Notes under the pieces: model-generated
Told to the model about the DNA's origin: nothing
Databases searched by the model: none
Seen by the model: only the letters and a program-made list of their open reading frames with translations
Shown: in pieces, positions 1-8,093 of the stretch
How the letters are laid out: each line of letters opens with the position of its first letter
Position numbering within the stretch: the stretch's first letter is position 1
Made by a program: the position numbers and the translations under genes
NCBI RefSeq assembly: GCF_013303125.1
Contig: NZ_JABTTE010000019.1
Coordinates: 1 to 64,000 of the forward strand
Origin: Calidifontibacillus erzurumensis
GTDB taxonomy: Bacteria > Bacillota > Bacilli > Bacillales > Bacillaceae_J
Direction: 5' to 3'
DNA: 64,000 nucleotides

Positions 1-24
1 AGGGCTGTCCTAAATGACAGCCCT
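1..24. terminator. Hairpin terminator downstream of the cell wall hydrolase gene
   Basis: A perfect 9-bp inverted repeat (AGGGCTGTC / GACAGCCCT) with a 6-nt loop lies about 50 bases past the stop of the minus-strand hydrolase gene. The bases that would carry the U-run on the minus strand lie outside the window, so the direction of use cannot be settled; it may serve convergent genes. Confidence 0.6.
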
Positions 25-73
25 TTAAATATATGGTTTCAGTTTTGCTGCCTTAAAAATTTATTAAACACAT

Positions 74-670
74 TTATTTAGCAAAGCGGTGATTTCCGAT
101 GACAACAGTCACCTCGCGGGAGAAGACCCAATCGCTTGTAGAAGTTCGAGGATTATAAAAATAAAGGGAGCCGTTTCCTTTTCCTCTATAAGCGATTGCT
201 TCCTCTACTGCTTTAATAGACTCCTTATCGGCTGGAAGATATATCGTTCCATTTTGAACAGGAGTAAAAGCATAATGGCCTTTTATTTTTTGATAGACAA
301 CTTCCCTCACAGTATTTGGGAATATTACACTATCAAGACGATTTATTACTACAGTTGCGACAGCAACTTTCCCCGCATATGGCTCACCTTTTGCTTCTGC
401 AGAAACTAAACGAGCCATCAGTTCTTTATCAGCATCGGAAATAGGACGATGCGGCAATACTAATTTTTCACCAGGGTATAAAACATTGTTTCTTTTATTA
501 TTTATACTTTTTAAATAATTAACAGATAACCCATATTTACGTGCAATTTTCCAATAGGTATCCCCTGTTTTCACTTGATGAACATAAGCGGCAGCATCAG
601 TTTGGGAATTTAATCCTAAAAATGAGATTGAAAGAATCATTACCAATAGCATTTTTTTTAACACTTTCAT
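74..670 (-). CDS. LysM-SleB type cell wall hydrolase
   Basis: A 198-residue secreted protein. Residues 1-27 form a signal peptide (KK, then a leucine/isoleucine core ending near TDAAA). Residues about 30-73 are a LysM peptidoglycan-binding motif (HQVKTGDTYWKIARKYGL to YPGEKLVLP). Residues about 80-198 match the SleB/CwlJ hydrolase fold, with the family's LVSAEAKGE segment carrying a Glu, and the NGSLYFYNP and HRFAK segments. SleB and CwlJ are cortex-lytic enzymes; short LysM-SleB proteins such as B. subtilis YkvT are of unclear role. The start is set by AAGGAGG ten bases upstream of the ATG. No germination partner (YpeB) is adjacent, so a general or spore-wall role is inferred only. Confidence 0.85.
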   Translation of the reverse strand: MKVLKKMLLVMILSISFLGLNSQTDAAAYVHQVKTGDTYWKIARKYGLSVNYLKSINNKRNNVLYPGEKLVLPHRPISDADKELMARLVSAEAKGEPYAGKVAVATVVINRLDSVIFPNTVREVVYQKIKGHYAFTPVQNGTIYLPADKESIKAVEEAIAYRGKGNGSLYFYNPRTSTSDWVFSREVTVVIGNHRFAK

Positions 671-1058
671 AAGTAATGAACCTCCTTAATGCTATGGATA
701 ATCACATTAAAAGGGTAACAGAAAAGAAAGGAGAAATGGGAAGCCAATTTATGGAACTTAGTTTCAAAGAATGTTGAAAGAGTTAAATCTCGGTGCTTTC
801 GTAAAGATAAATAGTACAAATTACCAATAATAGAATTTAAAATATTAATAGTCAATGATGAAAGACTTTCCATCTGTAAATATATGGAAATATAAAATTA
901 ATAGGATGAAAATACCAATTTTTTTAAAATAATGGAGCAGGTGGAATTAAAGATTTGAGGATGTTTTGAAAAAAAAAAAGAGTTCTACATATTAATCATA
1001 TCTATATGTGAACCCTTCCATGATTTTATTAATTAGTTATTAATGAAGAATTTTGATC
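671..1058. other. Gene-poor AT-rich intergenic stretch
   Basis: About 390 bases with no credible gene. It carries the ribosome binding site and presumably the promoter of the cell wall hydrolase at its left end. One 68-codon minus-strand reading frame lies here, but it has no ribosome binding site or recognisable domain and was not called. Confidence 0.5.
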
Positions 1059-1760
1059 CTAAGTTGTTTTTTTCATTTCGATTATTAAGAAATGTGATTG
1101 TTTCACAGCATTAATGGTTAATTCCTCTTCAACAATTTCCATAGCATCCCGATCAGTTAACTCAATGTTATTAATGATTGAGGTTCCTTCGATTTGAACC
1201 AGATATGCTTGTCTTCCTGTTTTTACAGGAAAGTTAATCTCTTTTCCTTCATCAAGATCGAGTGAATAAATATTAACATCTTGATGAATTTTTACAGGTG
1301 CATTCCCATCAATCCCAGAAACCATGTGGAACCACTTATTTTTTCGTTCTTCCCAATTGAATCGATAATCTCCATAGTTCGGTGTCAGACCATATTTATT
1401 TGGATAAATCCAAATTTGTAACAATCTTAAAATGTCATTCCCTAAATTATGTTCACTATGAAACACACCAGTTCCAGCACTCATATATTGAACATGTCCA
1501 CGAGTAATTGTATTCCGATTTCCCATACTATCTCCATGAGTTAGTTCACCATTTATCACATAAGTGATTATTTCCATATCTCGATGTGGATGCATTTCGA
1601 AACCAGTTTGCGGTTGGATCAAATCATCATTAATGACGCGTAATACCCCAAATTGGATATTATCCGGGTTATAATATTCTGCAAACGAAAAATGAAATTT
1701 ACTTTTTAACCAGCCAAGATCACTCGAACCCATATTGCTGCTGTTAATTTTTTTTAGCAT
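1059..1760 (-). CDS. Pirin family protein (YhhW-type, putative quercetin 2,3-dioxygenase)
   Basis: A 233-residue bicupin of the pirin/YhhW family. The N-terminal cupin has the metal-binding pattern HPHRDMEI and HSEHN; counted from the chosen ATG these are His57, His59, His101 and Glu103, as I recall the metal ligands of E. coli YhhW. The family binds iron or nickel; several members degrade quercetin in vitro, but the in vivo substrate is uncertain. The start was taken at the third codon of the longest frame because AGGAG sits 8 bases before it. It lies just downstream of a MarR gene in the same direction, and a copy of the MarR operator sequence lies in the 68-base gap. This suggests induction by quinones or other aromatics, an inference from the operator resemblance. 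Confidence 0.85.
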   Translation of the reverse strand: MLKKINSSNMGSSDLGWLKSKFHFSFAEYYNPDNIQFGVLRVINDDLIQPQTGFEMHPHRDMEIITYVINGELTHGDSMGNRNTITRGHVQYMSAGTGVFHSEHNLGNDILRLLQIWIYPNKYGLTPNYGDYRFNWEERKNKWFHMVSGIDGNAPVKIHQDVNIYSLDLDEGKEINFPVKTGRQAYLVQIEGTSIINNIELTDRDAMEIVEEELTINAVKQSHFLIIEMKKTT

Positions 1761-1787
1761 TATCATCTCTCCTATTTTATTATCATT

Positions 1788-1819
1788 AATTAGTAAATTA
1801 CTAATTCGAGATAATTGAG
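1788..1819. promoter_or_regulatory. Candidate MhqR-like operator before the pirin gene
   Basis: Two overlapping elements lie 28-59 bases upstream of the pirin start. One is a perfect inverted repeat, AATTAGTAA-A-TTACTAATT (1788-1806). The other is the 17-mer AATTCGAGATAATTGAG (1803-1819), found in reverse orientation directly upstream of the marR gene (2309-2325). The sharing of a 17-mer between the regulator's promoter and its neighbour's is the usual sign of a common operator. Confidence 0.6.
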
Positions 1820-1828
1820 TAAAAAAAA

Positions 1829-2293
1829 CTATGCATTTGAATTTTGTTCTGCATAGTATCCTAATTTTTTTAACAGCTCAATTAATTTGCATTTTTCTTC
1901 CGAATCCAACCCGTTACAAATTTCATGGATTGCAGCTCGGTGTTTCGGAAAAATTTCATCCATAAATCGAATTCCTGCTTCCGTTATCGAAGCGTATGTG
2001 ATACGGCGATCTTTTGGACAAGGCTTTCGTTCTAATAATTTTTTCTTTTCTAATTTGTCCACCACATACGTTATACTGCTGCTTGCAATTAATACTTTTT
2101 CACCAATCTTTTGAATCGGTTGATCGCCTTTACTATATATTAACTCAAGCACTGCAAATTCGGTTGGATTTAATCCGGTTGATTTTATATCCTCTTCCAC
2201 ACATTTTCTAATTGATTGAAAAGCACGAGTTAAAACAATGAATAATTTAAGAGACAACTCTTCTTCTATTCGATTATTATCATCTATCACCAT
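1829..2293 (-). CDS. MarR family transcriptional regulator, MhqR-like
   Basis: A winged-helix MarR protein of 154 residues from the chosen start. The helix-turn-helix and wing are visible: IQKIGEKVLIASSSITYVVDKLEKKKLLERKPCPKDRRITYASITEAG. The frame is open 18 codons further upstream, but those codons are made of the palindromic operator at 2312-2335. AAGGA lies 9 bases before the ATG at 2293, so that start is preferred. B. subtilis MhqR, a similar-sized MarR repressor of quinone and catechol detoxification genes, binds an imperfect repeat resembling TATCTCGAATTCGAGATA; a near match overlaps this gene's presumed promoter. Autoregulation and control of the downstream pirin gene are inferred. 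Confidence 0.8.
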   Translation of the reverse strand: MVIDDNNRIEEELSLKLFIVLTRAFQSIRKCVEEDIKSTGLNPTEFAVLELIYSKGDQPIQKIGEKVLIASSSITYVVDKLEKKKLLERKPCPKDRRITYASITEAGIRFMDEIFPKHRAAIHEICNGLDSEEKCKLIELLKKLGYYAEQNSNA

Positions 2294-2308
2294 TGCTATC
2301 ATTCCTTG

Positions 2309-2335
2309 CTCAATTATCTCGAATTCGAAATAATT
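2309..2335. promoter_or_regulatory. MhqR-like autoregulatory operator
   Basis: A 24-bp near-perfect palindrome at 2312-2335, with left arm AATTATCTCGAATT and right arm AATTCGAAATAATT differing at one pair. It lies 19-42 bases upstream of the marR ATG, where a repressor would block transcription. It contains TATCTCGAATTCGAAATA, close to the MhqR consensus as I recall it. Confidence 0.6.
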
Positions 2336-2379
2336 ATAAACTATCAAATTTATGATGTCAACTAATGGAATTGTTTATA

Positions 2380-4557
2380 TTATCTTTCATCTTTCAAATC
2401 CTTTTGTTTTGCAAATTCCATTTTCCAACTGAAATAGTCATTTTCCGGATTTTTTTCATATCTGAGAAATGCGTCAAATTTTTTTCCATTTTTCCCGGTT
2501 AAACCTTTCACATGAACGATACCATTTTTCAACAGTGCTTTCACCATTGTTTTTGTCGGCTTCTTTTTTAGTGCAGCCAAAAACTTATCATTTTTCCAAA
2601 TGACAAATTTACAACCGTTTTTCCAATTGCTGCAGCCGTAACCTTTTTGCCCTTCGATCACTGCATAACCACAAAGTGGGCAGTTTCCAAACGATTCTTT
2701 TTCTTTTTTTGTTGTATCAATTTCATGAATGGTTACATCTCTATCTGTTTTTATTTTCTCAACTGCTTTTTTTGTAAAATCAAAAATAATTTCAAGGAAA
2801 TCTTCTCTTCGATGTTTTTGCTTTTCAATATCTGCAAGAGTTTTTTCTAATCGGCCGGTGAATTCAAGATCAAATAGTTCAGGAACTGGGAATGTTTCGA
2901 CTAATCGTTTTCCAAGTTCTGTACATAGGAGGCTCTTATCTTTTACGGTGATATAACCGATATCTTTCAATTTTTTAATTGTTTCCGCTCTTGTAGCAGG
3001 TGTGCCAATACTAAAACCGCTTAATATTGAGGATAACATTTCCTCGCTTTCCTCATCCTGAAAATTTTTCCCACACGTTTCCATGACGCGAAGCAACGTT
3101 TTTTCTGTATGGTGTTTTGGCGGCTTCGTAACATGAGTTGTTAACTCGTGGTGAACGATTTCAACGGGATCATTGATCTTGACAAAGGGCAAAACTTTAT
3201 CTTTTGATTCAATTTGCTCAATTTTTTTCCAGCCCTCGATCATTTGAACTTTCCCTTGTGTATAAAATACTCCAGGTATTCCTTCCGCTTTAGTTAATAT
3301 TCTTGTTTCCTCATGTTCGGCAATCGGCATAAATTGAGCAAGGAACCGATTTTTAATCGCCTCATAAACAATTTCCTCATCTTTTGTCAACGATTTAGGA
3401 ATTAAATAAGTAGGAATAATTGCGCTATGGCTTTCAACTTTCGAATTGTCAAAAATTCTCTTTGATTTTTTAAAAGTTATTTCATTTTCATATGGATGTC
3501 CTTTTTTTAAATTTTCCAATACTTTTTGAGCCTTGCCTACTAAACTTTCTTCTAGAACAACACTCGCAGTACGAGGATATGTAATATACTTTTTTTCATA
3601 CAAACTTTGGGCGACCTTCAAAACTTTATCAGATGTCCACCCTTTATATTTACTTGTAATCGTCCCTTGCAAGTTTGTGAGATTAAATAAAAATGGCGGA
3701 TATTCTTTTTTATGTTCAATTTGTTTATCAATTATTTTGCTTAGTTTTCCTTGCAATGCTTGTTGAATCGTTTGTAAATAAGAGGGATCTTTAAATTTTT
3801 CTTCCTTCTCCTCAATATATACCCCTTGGTATAGTTCATTTGCTAAAGTTTTGAATGTTGCGGTTAATTTAAAGTAATTTTCCGGTACAAAATTTTTTAT
3901 TTCTTGATCGCGATCATAAACAATTTTTAATGTTGGCAAGAGGACGCGGCCGATATTCAATGCCTGCCCTTTCCCTTTTTGATATTTAAGCGTTGCTACG
4001 GAGGTTAAATTGATACCAATTACCCAATCTGACCATTGACGGCTAATCCCAGCATCCCTAAGAGGTTTTAACTCATCATTTCGTTTTAAATTTTTTAATC
4101 CTTTTAGCACTTCTTCCGGGGTCCACTCATTCAATAACAGTCTAAAAATTGGCTTATTTAATTTTAAATGATATATGATCGTGTCACCGATGATTTGCCC
4201 TTCCCTGTCATAGTCACAAGCAGAAATTATAGCGTCCACATCCGATCTTTTAAACAAACTATAAATCGTTTTTAATTGTTTTTCTGCTCCAGCATCTTTA
4301 AGATTACGATTACTAGGATTTGTTTTCACTTTATAACGAAACTTTTCCGGAATAAAAGGAAAATTTTCCATCTTCCAAGTTTTCATTTCAGGTTCGTAAT
4401 CTTTAGCATCATACAATTGTAAAAGATGACCAAAAGCCCATGTTATAATATAGTCATTTCCTTCATAATAACCATCTTTCTTGCCTTTTATTTTTAGTGC
4501 ATCGGCAATGTTTTTTGCGACCGATGGTTTTTCTGTTAAAATACAAACTTTTCCCAA
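2380..4557 (-). CDS. topB: DNA topoisomerase III
   Basis: A type IA topoisomerase of about 725 residues, the usual length for Bacillus TopB. It cuts and passes single DNA strands, mainly decatenating recombination and replication intermediates. The N-terminal Toprim domain begins at LTEKPSVAKNIA and includes the acidic DYDREG motif. The catalytic tyrosine is in ITYPRTAS. A single C-terminal zinc-finger repeat has four cysteines (CPLCGYAVIEGQKGYGC and NGCKF). The frame is open upstream to 4581, but GAGGGTGAG sits before the TTG at 4557, and from there the protein begins directly at the Toprim strand, so TTG 4557 is preferred. It is not obviously in an operon with the MarR gene. Confidence 0.93.
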   Translation of the reverse strand: MGKVCILTEKPSVAKNIADALKIKGKKDGYYEGNDYIITWAFGHLLQLYDAKDYEPEMKTWKMENFPFIPEKFRYKVKTNPSNRNLKDAGAEKQLKTIYSLFKRSDVDAIISACDYDREGQIIGDTIIYHLKLNKPIFRLLLNEWTPEEVLKGLKNLKRNDELKPLRDAGISRQWSDWVIGINLTSVATLKYQKGKGQALNIGRVLLPTLKIVYDRDQEIKNFVPENYFKLTATFKTLANELYQGVYIEEKEEKFKDPSYLQTIQQALQGKLSKIIDKQIEHKKEYPPFLFNLTNLQGTITSKYKGWTSDKVLKVAQSLYEKKYITYPRTASVVLEESLVGKAQKVLENLKKGHPYENEITFKKSKRIFDNSKVESHSAIIPTYLIPKSLTKDEEIVYEAIKNRFLAQFMPIAEHEETRILTKAEGIPGVFYTQGKVQMIEGWKKIEQIESKDKVLPFVKINDPVEIVHHELTTHVTKPPKHHTEKTLLRVMETCGKNFQDEESEEMLSSILSGFSIGTPATRAETIKKLKDIGYITVKDKSLLCTELGKRLVETFPVPELFDLEFTGRLEKTLADIEKQKHRREDFLEIIFDFTKKAVEKIKTDRDVTIHEIDTTKKEKESFGNCPLCGYAVIEGQKGYGCSNWKNGCKFVIWKNDKFLAALKKKPTKTMVKALLKNGIVHVKGLTGKNGKKFDAFLRYEKNPENDYFSWKMEFAKQKDLKDER

Positions 4558-4617
4558 ATTCTTTCTCACCCTCTCATGCAAAACACCGGCCCCTTTTATA
4601 TTACAATAGAAAAAAGA

Positions 4618-4655
4618 AAGCCACTAAGCAAATATAAATGTAATCTTAGTGGCTT
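4618..4655 (-). terminator. Rho-independent terminator of the SLH/YcdB gene
   Basis: An 11-bp perfect stem (AAGCCACTAAG / CTTAGTGGCTT) with a 16-nt loop, followed on the minus strand by TCTTTTTTC. It starts 10 bases after the stop of the upstream S-layer-homology gene and precedes topB. Confidence 0.85.
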
Positions 4656-4664
4656 GCAATTATT

Positions 4665-6968
4665 TTATTTCGTATATTTTCCACGTTCTTGTAAAAATTT
4701 ATAAAATGCTTGTGCTGCTGATGCACGGGTTACTTTTTCAGTTGGCTGGAATTGATTGTTTACAGCTGGCATAATTCCTAAATGATGAACAATTGCTGCA
4801 TGTCCTTTTTTCGTAATTTTATCTCCATCTTTAAAAGTTACATTAAACAAATTTGACACCTGTGCAATTTGATCTAATCTCATTGCTTTGACGATCATTT
4901 CGGCAAGTTCTTCTCTTGTAACTAGTTCATCTGGTTTAAATTCATCTTTCCCTTTGTCAATAAAGCCTTGTTGTACAGCTGATTCAATATAGGAAAAATA
5001 TGGTGAATTACTTGGAACATCTGCAAAAGTTGCTGCTCGATCAGCTCCATAATTCATCTTATAGAAATATGGATCAGGGTTTGTCACAAGCATGAGCATT
5101 TTCACCATTTCTCCTCTAGAAATCAGTTCATCTGGTTTTACATAGCCTGCTTGGTCCACATCAATTGCATTGTAGTCAATTAAAAGTTGAAGTGCTTTTT
5201 CTGCTGGATGTCCTTTAATATCTTTCGCTTCAACTTTGTCACGAATTGGATCTCCTGTTTCCATAGAAACCCATTTTCCTTGAACCGCATCTAGATAGAC
5301 AGCTTGATCCAATGGCTTCATAACTAAATGGTATACAAGCTTGACCTCAGGTTTGGATACGATCGGTCTACCTGTTGAATAATCTACATTTTCAATGTAA
5401 AGATATCTAGGAACAATATTGTAATTGCTTAAATAGACTTCTTTCCCCTTTTCTGGTGAAATTACATTTTTTGCATCTGGAAACTTAGCATCTGGATTCC
5501 AATTTTGATTGTATTGAATAATTTCTCCTGTTTCTGTTGAAATTGCCACATTTACGAACTGGTCTTCAACAAGAATACCATTTGCAAGACGATGGAATGT
5601 AAAATAAAATTCCCTCATATTCTCAGGCTTTTCTGGTTTAGGATTTCTATAAGGATCAAAAGTAAGTTCGTTTAATAAATCTGGTGCAAAAGTTTCCAAA
5701 GTCTTTTTCGCTTTTTCTAGAGCCTCTTCATAGTTGATTACTTGTTTAATAGATTGATTTTCTGCATATGGTTGATAACGTGTTGGATCATCTTTGCTAA
5801 AATTAACAATTTGTCCTGTATACCCATTTATACCTACATTAATCCAAATATTTGGCTGTTCTTTAACAACCCAACTTATATTCCATACTGGAAAATTTTG
5901 ATATTGATTAGCATCACTATAAAAAACATTTTCTAGGACGGCTCCATCCGGGATGTCAAAATGCTTTTTCGCAATTGAAATGGCTTCATCTTGAGTAATT
6001 TCTTTTTTAGCTGGAAGTGTAGATGCCTTCTTTTCTGCAAAAAGCGGTTCAAGTTTTGTTGAAAATTTCTTTATTTGTACCGGCTTGCCGCTGTAATCAA
6101 GCCACCCGCCATTTTTTGCATCAATATATGGGTACGTAAAGCGGTTGTCATAAGCTAGTTTCACCGTTTTCTGGTTATTAGCCGCCAAATGATATCTATA
6201 AATTGTAAAATATTTTAATTGCATTTCTATACTGTCTTTTATTTTTTTCTCAGCATCGGTCTGTGACATCATCCCTTTTGGATCTGGAACACTAATATCA
6301 TCATTCCAACGATATTCATAACTAGTAACTTCCCCGTTTCCATTAACAGTTATTGAAATGAATTGATCTAAAAACGGGATTCCATTTTCAACACGTAAAA
6401 ATTGGTAATAATAAGCTGCATGTCCATCCAATGGAGGTTTTTGATTTGCAACATTGCTTGTATCTAACTCAACAGCATTTGCTTTTTGAGGAACTTTTTG
6501 TTCTAAAAATTGTTCAGCAATTTTTTTAGCACTTTCCCAATTATATTTTGGCGGATATGAGGCTGGTTGATTATATGTATCATCCCAGCGTCCCATCGAA
6601 ATGACGGTGCCATTATCCGCGTCAACGGACACATAAATATTTCCATAACCTGTTTCAGATTCTTTATTCCAGTTGATATGCCATACATTTCGATTACTTG
6701 GATACCAATTGCTTTGATAGCTAATTGATAGTTGAGAATATTCCTTAGGAATTGTAATAAAATTTTTAGCAATTTCGATTGCCTGATCTTTTGTAATTTT
6801 CGCTGAAATCGCTTGATTGGGCATTGGATTGTCTTTTACAGTTACAGCATCAATTGCAGCATATTCAGGAGCATATTTCACTGCTTGTGTTTCTGCTCCA
6901 ATAAATGACCCTGCAGCGATTTGCGGCAAGACTAACATACAACTTAATAAAATTGCTTTTTTCTTCAT
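4665..6968 (-). CDS. S-layer-homology protein with YcdB/YcdC (PepSY-like) repeats
   Basis: An exported protein of 767 residues. A signal peptide (MKKKAILLSCMLVLP to about residue 25) is followed by repeated YcdB/YcdC segments of PepSY character, each with a TQDEAI/TKDQAIEIAK helix and a strand pair ending in NGTVISM, NGEVTSYEYRW, YTGQIVNFSK or TGEIIQYNQNW. Three SLH modules occupy roughly the last 190 residues (DYNAIDVDQAGYVKPDELI, QQGFIDKGKDEFKPDELV, LGIMPAVNNQFQPTEKVT). SLH modules tether proteins to pyruvylated secondary wall polymer; PepSY domains are linked to protease inhibition or folding. The start is fixed by AAGGAGG eight bases before ATG 6968, removing 7 upstream codons. It ends at a clear terminator and appears monocistronic. 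Its wall role is unknown. Confidence 0.85.
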   Translation of the reverse strand: MKKKAILLSCMLVLPQIAAGSFIGAETQAVKYAPEYAAIDAVTVKDNPMPNQAISAKITKDQAIEIAKNFITIPKEYSQLSISYQSNWYPSNRNVWHINWNKESETGYGNIYVSVDADNGTVISMGRWDDTYNQPASYPPKYNWESAKKIAEQFLEQKVPQKANAVELDTSNVANQKPPLDGHAAYYYQFLRVENGIPFLDQFISITVNGNGEVTSYEYRWNDDISVPDPKGMMSQTDAEKKIKDSIEMQLKYFTIYRYHLAANNQKTVKLAYDNRFTYPYIDAKNGGWLDYSGKPVQIKKFSTKLEPLFAEKKASTLPAKKEITQDEAISIAKKHFDIPDGAVLENVFYSDANQYQNFPVWNISWVVKEQPNIWINVGINGYTGQIVNFSKDDPTRYQPYAENQSIKQVINYEEALEKAKKTLETFAPDLLNELTFDPYRNPKPEKPENMREFYFTFHRLANGILVEDQFVNVAISTETGEIIQYNQNWNPDAKFPDAKNVISPEKGKEVYLSNYNIVPRYLYIENVDYSTGRPIVSKPEVKLVYHLVMKPLDQAVYLDAVQGKWVSMETGDPIRDKVEAKDIKGHPAEKALQLLIDYNAIDVDQAGYVKPDELISRGEMVKMLMLVTNPDPYFYKMNYGADRAATFADVPSNSPYFSYIESAVQQGFIDKGKDEFKPDELVTREELAEMIVKAMRLDQIAQVSNLFNVTFKDGDKITKKGHAAIVHHLGIMPAVNNQFQPTEKVTRASAAQAFYKFLQERGKYTK

Positions 6969-7083
6969 CCTTGAACCCTCCTTAGTCAAAAGTTTCTATT
7001 TTAATATTTTAGTCGTTTTCTTTTGGCGAAAGTTTCATCAGTAGGAAAATTATTGTTATTTTTTTAATAAATATTTTTTCCAC

Positions 7084-7112
7084 TTGTTTTCTTCGTTCAT
7101 TAATGCTATATT
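7084..7112 (+). promoter_or_regulatory. Sigma-A promoter of cspD
   Basis: TTGTTT (7084-7089) and TATATT (7107-7112) are separated by 17 bases. This predicts a start near 7119 and a leader of about 74 bases before the CspD ATG. A leader of this size is usual for cold-shock genes, whose mRNA structure can affect translation. Confidence 0.55.
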
Positions 7113-7192
7113 ATGAATAATCAACTTAACAAAATGTTGGTTGATATATTTTCGAGCACTTTCGTGCAGGAATTTTAGGAGGATTAAGAAAT

Positions 7193-7393
7193 ATGCAAAA
7201 TGGTAGAGTAAAATGGTTTAATGCAGAAAAAGGTTTTGGATTCATTGAAGTAGAAGGCGGAGACGATGTATTCGTTCACTACTCAGCAATCCAAGCAGAA
7301 GGTTTCAAAACGTTGGAAGAAGGTCAAGAAGTTACTTTCGAAATCGTAGAAGGTGCTCGAGGTCCTCAAGCAGCTAACGTAGTAAAAGCATAA
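7193..7393 (+). CDS. cspD: Cold shock protein CspD-like
   Basis: A 66-residue single cold-shock domain. The nucleic-acid-binding motifs RNP1 (KGFGFIEV) and RNP2 (VFVHYSAI) are intact, and the ends [10 protein letters not shown] and [10 protein letters not shown] are typical of Bacillus CspD. Such proteins bind single-stranded RNA and DNA and act as RNA chaperones during cold shock and stationary phase. AGGAGG lies 9 bases upstream of the ATG. It is a single-gene unit with its own promoter and a terminator about 50 bases after the stop. The choice of CspD over CspB or CspC is by recollection of sequence and is less certain than the family. Confidence 0.95.
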   Translation: MQNGRVKWFNAEKGFGFIEVEGGDDVFVHYSAIQAEGFKTLEEGQEVTFEIVEGARGPQAANVVKA

Positions 7394-7445
7394 CGTTCAT
7401 CTTCACGTAACCTTACGATTATAATGAATAAACCGATAAATGAAG

Positions 7446-7466
7446 AGACTGCCCGTTGGGTAGTCT
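7446..7466 (+). terminator. Terminator of cspD
   Basis: A stem AGACTGCCC / GGGTAGTCT with a 3-nt loop and one G-T wobble, followed by TTTCTTGTTTTT on the plus strand. Confidence 0.9.
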
Positions 7467-7599
7467 TTTCTTGTTTTTGCCCTCCTTTCATCAGATTTTA
7501 TCTTCAAGAAACAGTTGCCTAAAAAACAAACCATGTATGAAAATTTGGCAATATACAAATTCTATTTTTTGAACAGTTTATTGCCAAGGAGGAATATTG

Positions 7600-7848
7600 A
7601 TGGGTGAACCATTTAATGATCTTAAACAAGTTGAACTTTCCGTACAAGCAGCCCAAAAAATGGTCGGACAGGCAACAATGAGCATGGAACCTGGCCAACT
7701 TCAAGCAGCTACTGATGCCGTTAATGATGCAAAAAGTCAACTACAAAAGGCCTTACAGAATGCTACTGGTGTCGACGATGAATTTTTAAATAAGCAACAA
7801 ACTTTGCTAAATAATTGTGAAGAACAACTGAAAGAAGCAAAACGCTAA
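7600..7848 (+). CDS. DUF2564 family protein
   Basis: A small soluble protein of 82 residues that looks entirely helical. Glutamine- and alanine-rich heptads (LKQVELSVQAAQKMVGQATMS, LQAATDAVNDAKSQLQKAL, LNNCEEQLKEAKR) suggest a short coiled coil or helical bundle. It matches, from memory, the DUF2564 family found in Bacillus and relatives; no function is known to me. The ATG at 7600 has AAGGAGG seven bases upstream; an in-frame TTG one codon earlier is less well placed. It ends at a strong bidirectional terminator shared with the convergent zinc-finger gene. Confidence 0.8.
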   Translation: MGEPFNDLKQVELSVQAAQKMVGQATMSMEPGQLQAATDAVNDAKSQLQKALQNATGVDDEFLNKQQTLLNNCEEQLKEAKR

Positions 7849-7865
7849 TTAAATAATAAAATTTT

Positions 7866-7906
7866 AAAGCTGATTAGAATTCTTTACGAATTATCTAATC
7901 AGCTTT
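7866..7906. terminator. Bidirectional terminator between convergent genes
   Basis: A perfect 13-bp stem (AAAGCTGATTAGA / TCTAATCAGCTTT) with a 15-nt loop. It is followed by T-rich sequence on both strands (TTT on plus, TAAAATTTTATT on minus). The stop codon of the minus-strand zinc-finger gene lies inside the hairpin. Confidence 0.85.
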
Positions 7907-8070
7907 TTTCCGTAACTTTTAAGTTCACACCCAACCGTACATTTATGGATGCAAAAGCTTTGCGCATACTTTTTCCCAAATTCCTTTCGGTGATATTGAG
8001 CCAAAAAACACCCATTGCAATATGTGTCTAATAAATATCCTACTTTTTCTATAACCTGTTTTCGATCCAA
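7891..8070 (-). CDS. Small zinc-finger protein (YpeQ-like)
   Basis: A 59-residue gene beginning with TTG; TGA lies directly before it in frame, so no earlier start is possible. GGAGGTGAT stands just upstream. The sequence MDRKQVIEKVGYLLD is followed by CNGCFLAQYHR, then SFCIHKCTVGCELKSYGKKL, giving the Cys/His pattern C-x2-C...H...C-x-H-x2-C-x3-C expected of the short Bacillus zinc-finger family to which YpeQ belongs. It lies 23 bases downstream of the RNase H-like gene, as ypeQ lies beside ypeP in B. subtilis, so the pair is probably co-transcribed. Its function is unknown. The stop sits inside the terminator hairpin shared with the opposite gene. Confidence 0.8.
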   Translation of the reverse strand: MDRKQVIEKVGYLLDTYCNGCFLAQYHRKEFGKKYAQSFCIHKCTVGCELKSYGKKLIR

Positions 8071-8093
8071 TCAATCACCTCCATTATAAAAAT

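Noticed and set aside
89-409. 106-codon plus-strand frame antisense to the cell wall hydrolase
   Set aside because: The opposite strand encodes a clear LysM-SleB protein; the plus frame has no family match or ribosome binding site.
667-873. 68-codon minus-strand frame upstream of the hydrolase
   Set aside because: No ribosome binding site, no recognisable domain, AT-rich composition typical of chance frames.
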